NCBI GenBank assembly: GCA_000985875.1
Contig: CCRI01000013.1
Span: forward strand, 1 to 64,000
Source of the DNA: Neorhizobium galegae bv. officinalis
GTDB lineage: Bacteria; Pseudomonadota; Alphaproteobacteria; Rhizobiales; Rhizobiaceae
Direction: 5' to 3'
DNA length: 64,000 nt
The first letter of the stretch is position 1, and each line of letters starts with the position of its first letter. The notes under the pieces were generated by a model. That model ran no database searches and had not been told where the DNA came from. It saw only the letters and a program-made list of their open reading frames with translations. A program made the position numbers and the translations under genes. This document shows, piece by piece, positions 61,623 through 64,000 of the stretch.

Positions 61623-63206
61623 TTACTTTGTGGAGGTGACGCCCTGCGGCAATGTATACTGATCCGCACGGGCTGCATAAGTCATGCCCGTCCTCAGCGC
61701 CCAGACCGGAACCTCGAAATGGATCGGCAGGATGCCAAAATCGGCAAGCACAATGTCGTCGGCCTTCTGCAACAGTTCGCTGCGAGCCTTGTCGTCCAGT
61801 GCCTGGGATGCCTGCGCAAGAAGCTGGTCTACTGCCTTGTTGGAGTACCGACCTCCGTTGCCCGTTCCGCTGCCGGTCGCCGGATCACGCGTTGCAACCT
61901 GGGCCAGCAGTGTCGTGGCCACTTCGCCGGTCGAATTGCCCCAGGCGGCGAGGTAGGCGCTGTATTGGAAAGTATCGCGGTTCTTGAAGAACACCGGCGA
62001 AGCGGCTGCGGCAACCTCTGTTTTAACGCCTACGCGCGTCCACATGGCCGCAATCGTCTGTGCGACCCGCACGTCGTTGACGTAGCGGCCATTCGGCGTG
62101 CCGAGCGTGATCTCGAAACCATTTGGGTATCCGGCTTCGGCCAGCAGCTTCTTGGCTTTCGCGGCATCGGCAGCCGGTGCGTTGGCGCGTGCCGGAACCG
62201 CACCGAACATCGTTGGTGTGACAAGGTCGCCAGCCGCCACCGCAACGCCGCCCATCACGCGATCGACGACGGCGGAGCGGTCGATTGACAGTGACAGCGC
62301 TTCGCGAACGCGCTTGTCCTTCAAGGGGTTCTTGTCGCCCGTGCCCTTGATGCCGGGGCTGGGCTCGCCATGCTGGTCCAGCGCGATATAGACAATTCGG
62401 CTTGCCGGAGCCTGGGATACTGAAAGTTTGGGGTTGCTCTTGAACTGCTCCAGATCGGTGGTCGGCGGGTCTTCCATGACGTCGATATCGCCGGAGAGGA
62501 GTGCCGCGGCGCGAGCTGCGGCATTGGTCATCGGACGATAGGTCACCTTGTCCCATTCGGGAGCCTTGCCCCAATAAAACGGATTGCGCTCCAGAACCAG
62601 GTCGGCGCCCTTCTGCCACGAGACGAACTTGAACGGGCCTGTGCCGACGAGGCCTTCGCCGCGATTCAGCTCCACCGTGGTCTTGCCTTCGGGAGCAGGG
62701 CCAGACGCTGCCGCTTTCGACATGATCGGGATGTTGGCGATGTCGGTGATCAGAAGCGGGTAGGACTGTTTGGTGGCGATACGCACGGTATGCGCATCCA
62801 CCGCTTCGACCTTGACAATCTGGCGCGTAAACAGTGTGAACGCCGTGGGGCTATTCGGCACCTTGGAAACACGCTCGAAGGTGAAGACGACGTCATCGGC
62901 AGTCAGGGCCGAGCCATCGGAAAACTTGGCATCCTTGCGCAGGCTGAATTCCCACACGGTATCGCTGACGGTTCTCCAGCTTTCGGCAAGCCCCGGCTGT
63001 GCCGAAAGCTTCTCGTTCATCATTACCAACGGTTCGAAAATGGCAAACGCTACCTGCATGTTGGTGGCAAGAACGTGGAACTGCGGATCGAGCGACGATG
63101 GCTCGGACTTCACGCCGATCTTCAGGTCTGCGGCTGATACCGACGCCATGCTCATCATCAGCGAGACAGCTGATATAACCAGTTTGACTTTCGGAAAATT
63201 CTTCAT
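61623..63206 (-). CDS. ABC transporter solute-binding protein, SBP family 5 (orphan)
   Basis: A 527-residue periplasmic binding protein of the peptide/nickel type. The signal peptide (1-25) ends in SVSAAD. It then has KIGVKSEPSSLDPQFHVLAT, GEGLVGTGPFKFVSWQKGAD and REALSLSIDRSAVVDRVM. GGAGCGTGAG precedes the start. No permease or ATPase gene is in the window on its downstream side; the transporter may lie beyond or be the one at 47-50 kb. It is only distantly similar to the binding protein at 50659-52305. Confidence 0.9.
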   Translation of the reverse strand: MKNFPKVKLVISAVSLMMSMASVSAADLKIGVKSEPSSLDPQFHVLATNMQVAFAIFEPLVMMNEKLSAQPGLAESWRTVSDTVWEFSLRKDAKFSDGSALTADDVVFTFERVSKVPNSPTAFTLFTRQIVKVEAVDAHTVRIATKQSYPLLITDIANIPIMSKAAASGPAPEGKTTVELNRGEGLVGTGPFKFVSWQKGADLVLERNPFYWGKAPEWDKVTYRPMTNAAARAAALLSGDIDVMEDPPTTDLEQFKSNPKLSVSQAPASRIVYIALDQHGEPSPGIKGTGDKNPLKDKRVREALSLSIDRSAVVDRVMGGVAVAAGDLVTPTMFGAVPARANAPAADAAKAKKLLAEAGYPNGFEITLGTPNGRYVNDVRVAQTIAAMWTRVGVKTEVAAAASPVFFKNRDTFQYSAYLAAWGNSTGEVATTLLAQVATRDPATGSGTGNGGRYSNKAVDQLLAQASQALDDKARSELLQKADDIVLADFGILPIHFEVPVWALRTGMTYAARADQYTLPQGVTSTK

Positions 63207-63676
63207 CTCACGCTCCGTTTATGCCTTCGTTGTTTTTTGCTTGAAGGCGTTCCCTTTTTTGAGAGGATCATCAAACGGTCTTGAAAGTGCAACGAACTAA
63301 AACGACGCTTATCATGAATAATAGTTATATTGAGCGCCTCTGCTTCCGTGATTATCCCCCATCCTGGAGCTGCTGCGCCTCTGCAATGTAGGCGATCTCG
63401 CGTGTTGCCTACGGCACAGGCGGTAGTCGAACTTTCAACAAAGCATAATCATCGGTTATTCATAGCCGCGCGGGAAGGGACAAAGATGTCTCGATTGCGG
63501 GCCATCGGGGTGTCAGGTCGAGAGACCATGGAGGGCGGCTGGCCGAATATGGCAAACTCGTTCCCGTGTAGGCTCAAGGCTCGGAAGACGAACTTGACGC
63601 CCTGCGTGGCGCAAGGCGTGTCATTCTTGAGATCGGCGCGGTTACGCGCCTGCCGCAAATACCGTCACATGGCTGT
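63207..63676. other. Gene-free spacer
   Basis: About 470 bases between the binding-protein start and the cut-off hydrolase. The first 130 bases are AT-rich and should hold the binding-protein promoter. No gene, repeat or terminator could be supported. Confidence 0.35.
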
Positions 63677-64000
63677 TTATGCTAGGGATTCAGGTGCTTG
63701 CGCATCGAGCCAGTCGGCGACAACACCCGCCACGCCTTCGCAGTTCTGTTCCAGCATCATGAAGTGACCGTTGCCGTGGATACCCAGTTCCTCAAGGCGG
63801 ATGAAATGGTGATCAACACCTGCCTGGGACAGATAGTTCGACGTGCCGTGATCGTAGACCGAATGGTACGAGCATTCGGACGTGAGCAACAGGATGGGCA
63901 TCGTGAAACGGCTCAATTGGCGAGGGGGGCCGACTTGAAGTCGACATGCGGCATATCGGTGGGGATCGGCGGATGGATGGAGGTCATGCGCCAACTCGCT
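63677..64000 (-). pseudogene. C-terminal part of an alpha/beta hydrolase, frameshifted and cut by window edge
   Basis: The readable C-terminus has FTMPILLLTSECSYHSVYDH and the catalytic-His-type GIHGNGHFMMLEQN. Further right, the protein-like sequence TSIHPPIPTDMPHVDFKSAP lies in another frame, which then hits a stop. The switch falls at a run of six G (plus strand, about 63923-63928), so a one-base indel or sequencing slip is likely. The N-terminus is outside the window. Confidence 0.6.

Noticed and set aside
1..64000. tRNA, rRNA or CRISPR arrays
   Set aside because: No cloverleaf-like gene, rRNA segment or regularly spaced repeat-spacer series was recognised on reading the sequence.

Overview
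The window reads as DNA from a Rhizobiaceae alphaproteobacterium (Rhizobium/Agrobacterium/Sinorhizobium/Neorhizobium type). The evidence is a PodJ-like polarity factor, a full repABC module, an Lhr-like helicase/PdeM pair, an Rrf2/carboxymuconolactone-decarboxylase pair, GC-rich coding, and many ATGA-coupled genes. The species cannot be fixed from sequence alone.

Layout. 1-5.5 kb is chromosome-like: the 3' part of podJ, a TauE/SafE exporter and a TIGR02186 protein. 5.5-13.7 kb is an accessory patch: small orphan genes, intrinsic terminators with candidate small RNAs, a TadG-like remnant, a FitB/VapC-type toxin-antitoxin pair, a decayed IS6 transposase, an HxlR regulator with a DHFR-family reductase, and a decayed Fic gene lying between two direct repeats. 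13.7-28.5 kb returns to chromosome-like genes: hydrolase, Usp, PdeM with helicase, Rrf2/CMD, YitT, TPR-methyltransferase, CAP lipoprotein, MATE, pyrD, DUF952, a LuxR-type response regulator and an S24 regulator. 28.6-30.3 kb is a transition with a decayed glycosyltransferase and an EamA transporter.

30.4-35.4 kb is a complete repABC replication/partition unit. It has an antisense-RNA locus between repB and repC, a palindromic operator at the repA promoter, and three related parS-like palindromes, one of them exact to the published rhizobial parS consensus and lying inside repB. An orphan Imm53-type immunity gene sits beside it. A functional-looking plasmid origin next to chromosome-type genes suggests an integrated plasmid or cointegrate, a chromid carrying these genes, or an assembly junction.

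36.4-64 kb is plasmid-like and rich in sulfur and flavin chemistry. It starts with a persulfide-dioxygenase-like MBL protein, a cysteine-desulfurase-like PLP enzyme and a divergent Lrp regulator, followed by a chemoreceptor. Two operons then encode FMN reductase, SfnB/DszC-like flavoprotein, two luciferase-like monooxygenases and a dipeptide-type ABC importer; the same inverted repeat stands 75-85 bp upstream of each. Next come a BisC-like molybdoenzyme with a GlcD-like dehydrogenase, a TetR/isomerase pair, YceI, an arylamine N-acetyltransferase with a non-canonical triad, a PNPOx protein paired with a PNPOx-GAF-winged-helix fusion, another peptide-type binding protein, and a cut-off hydrolase. 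The best-supported reading is a scavenging system for an organosulfur compound; its substrate is not readable from sequence.
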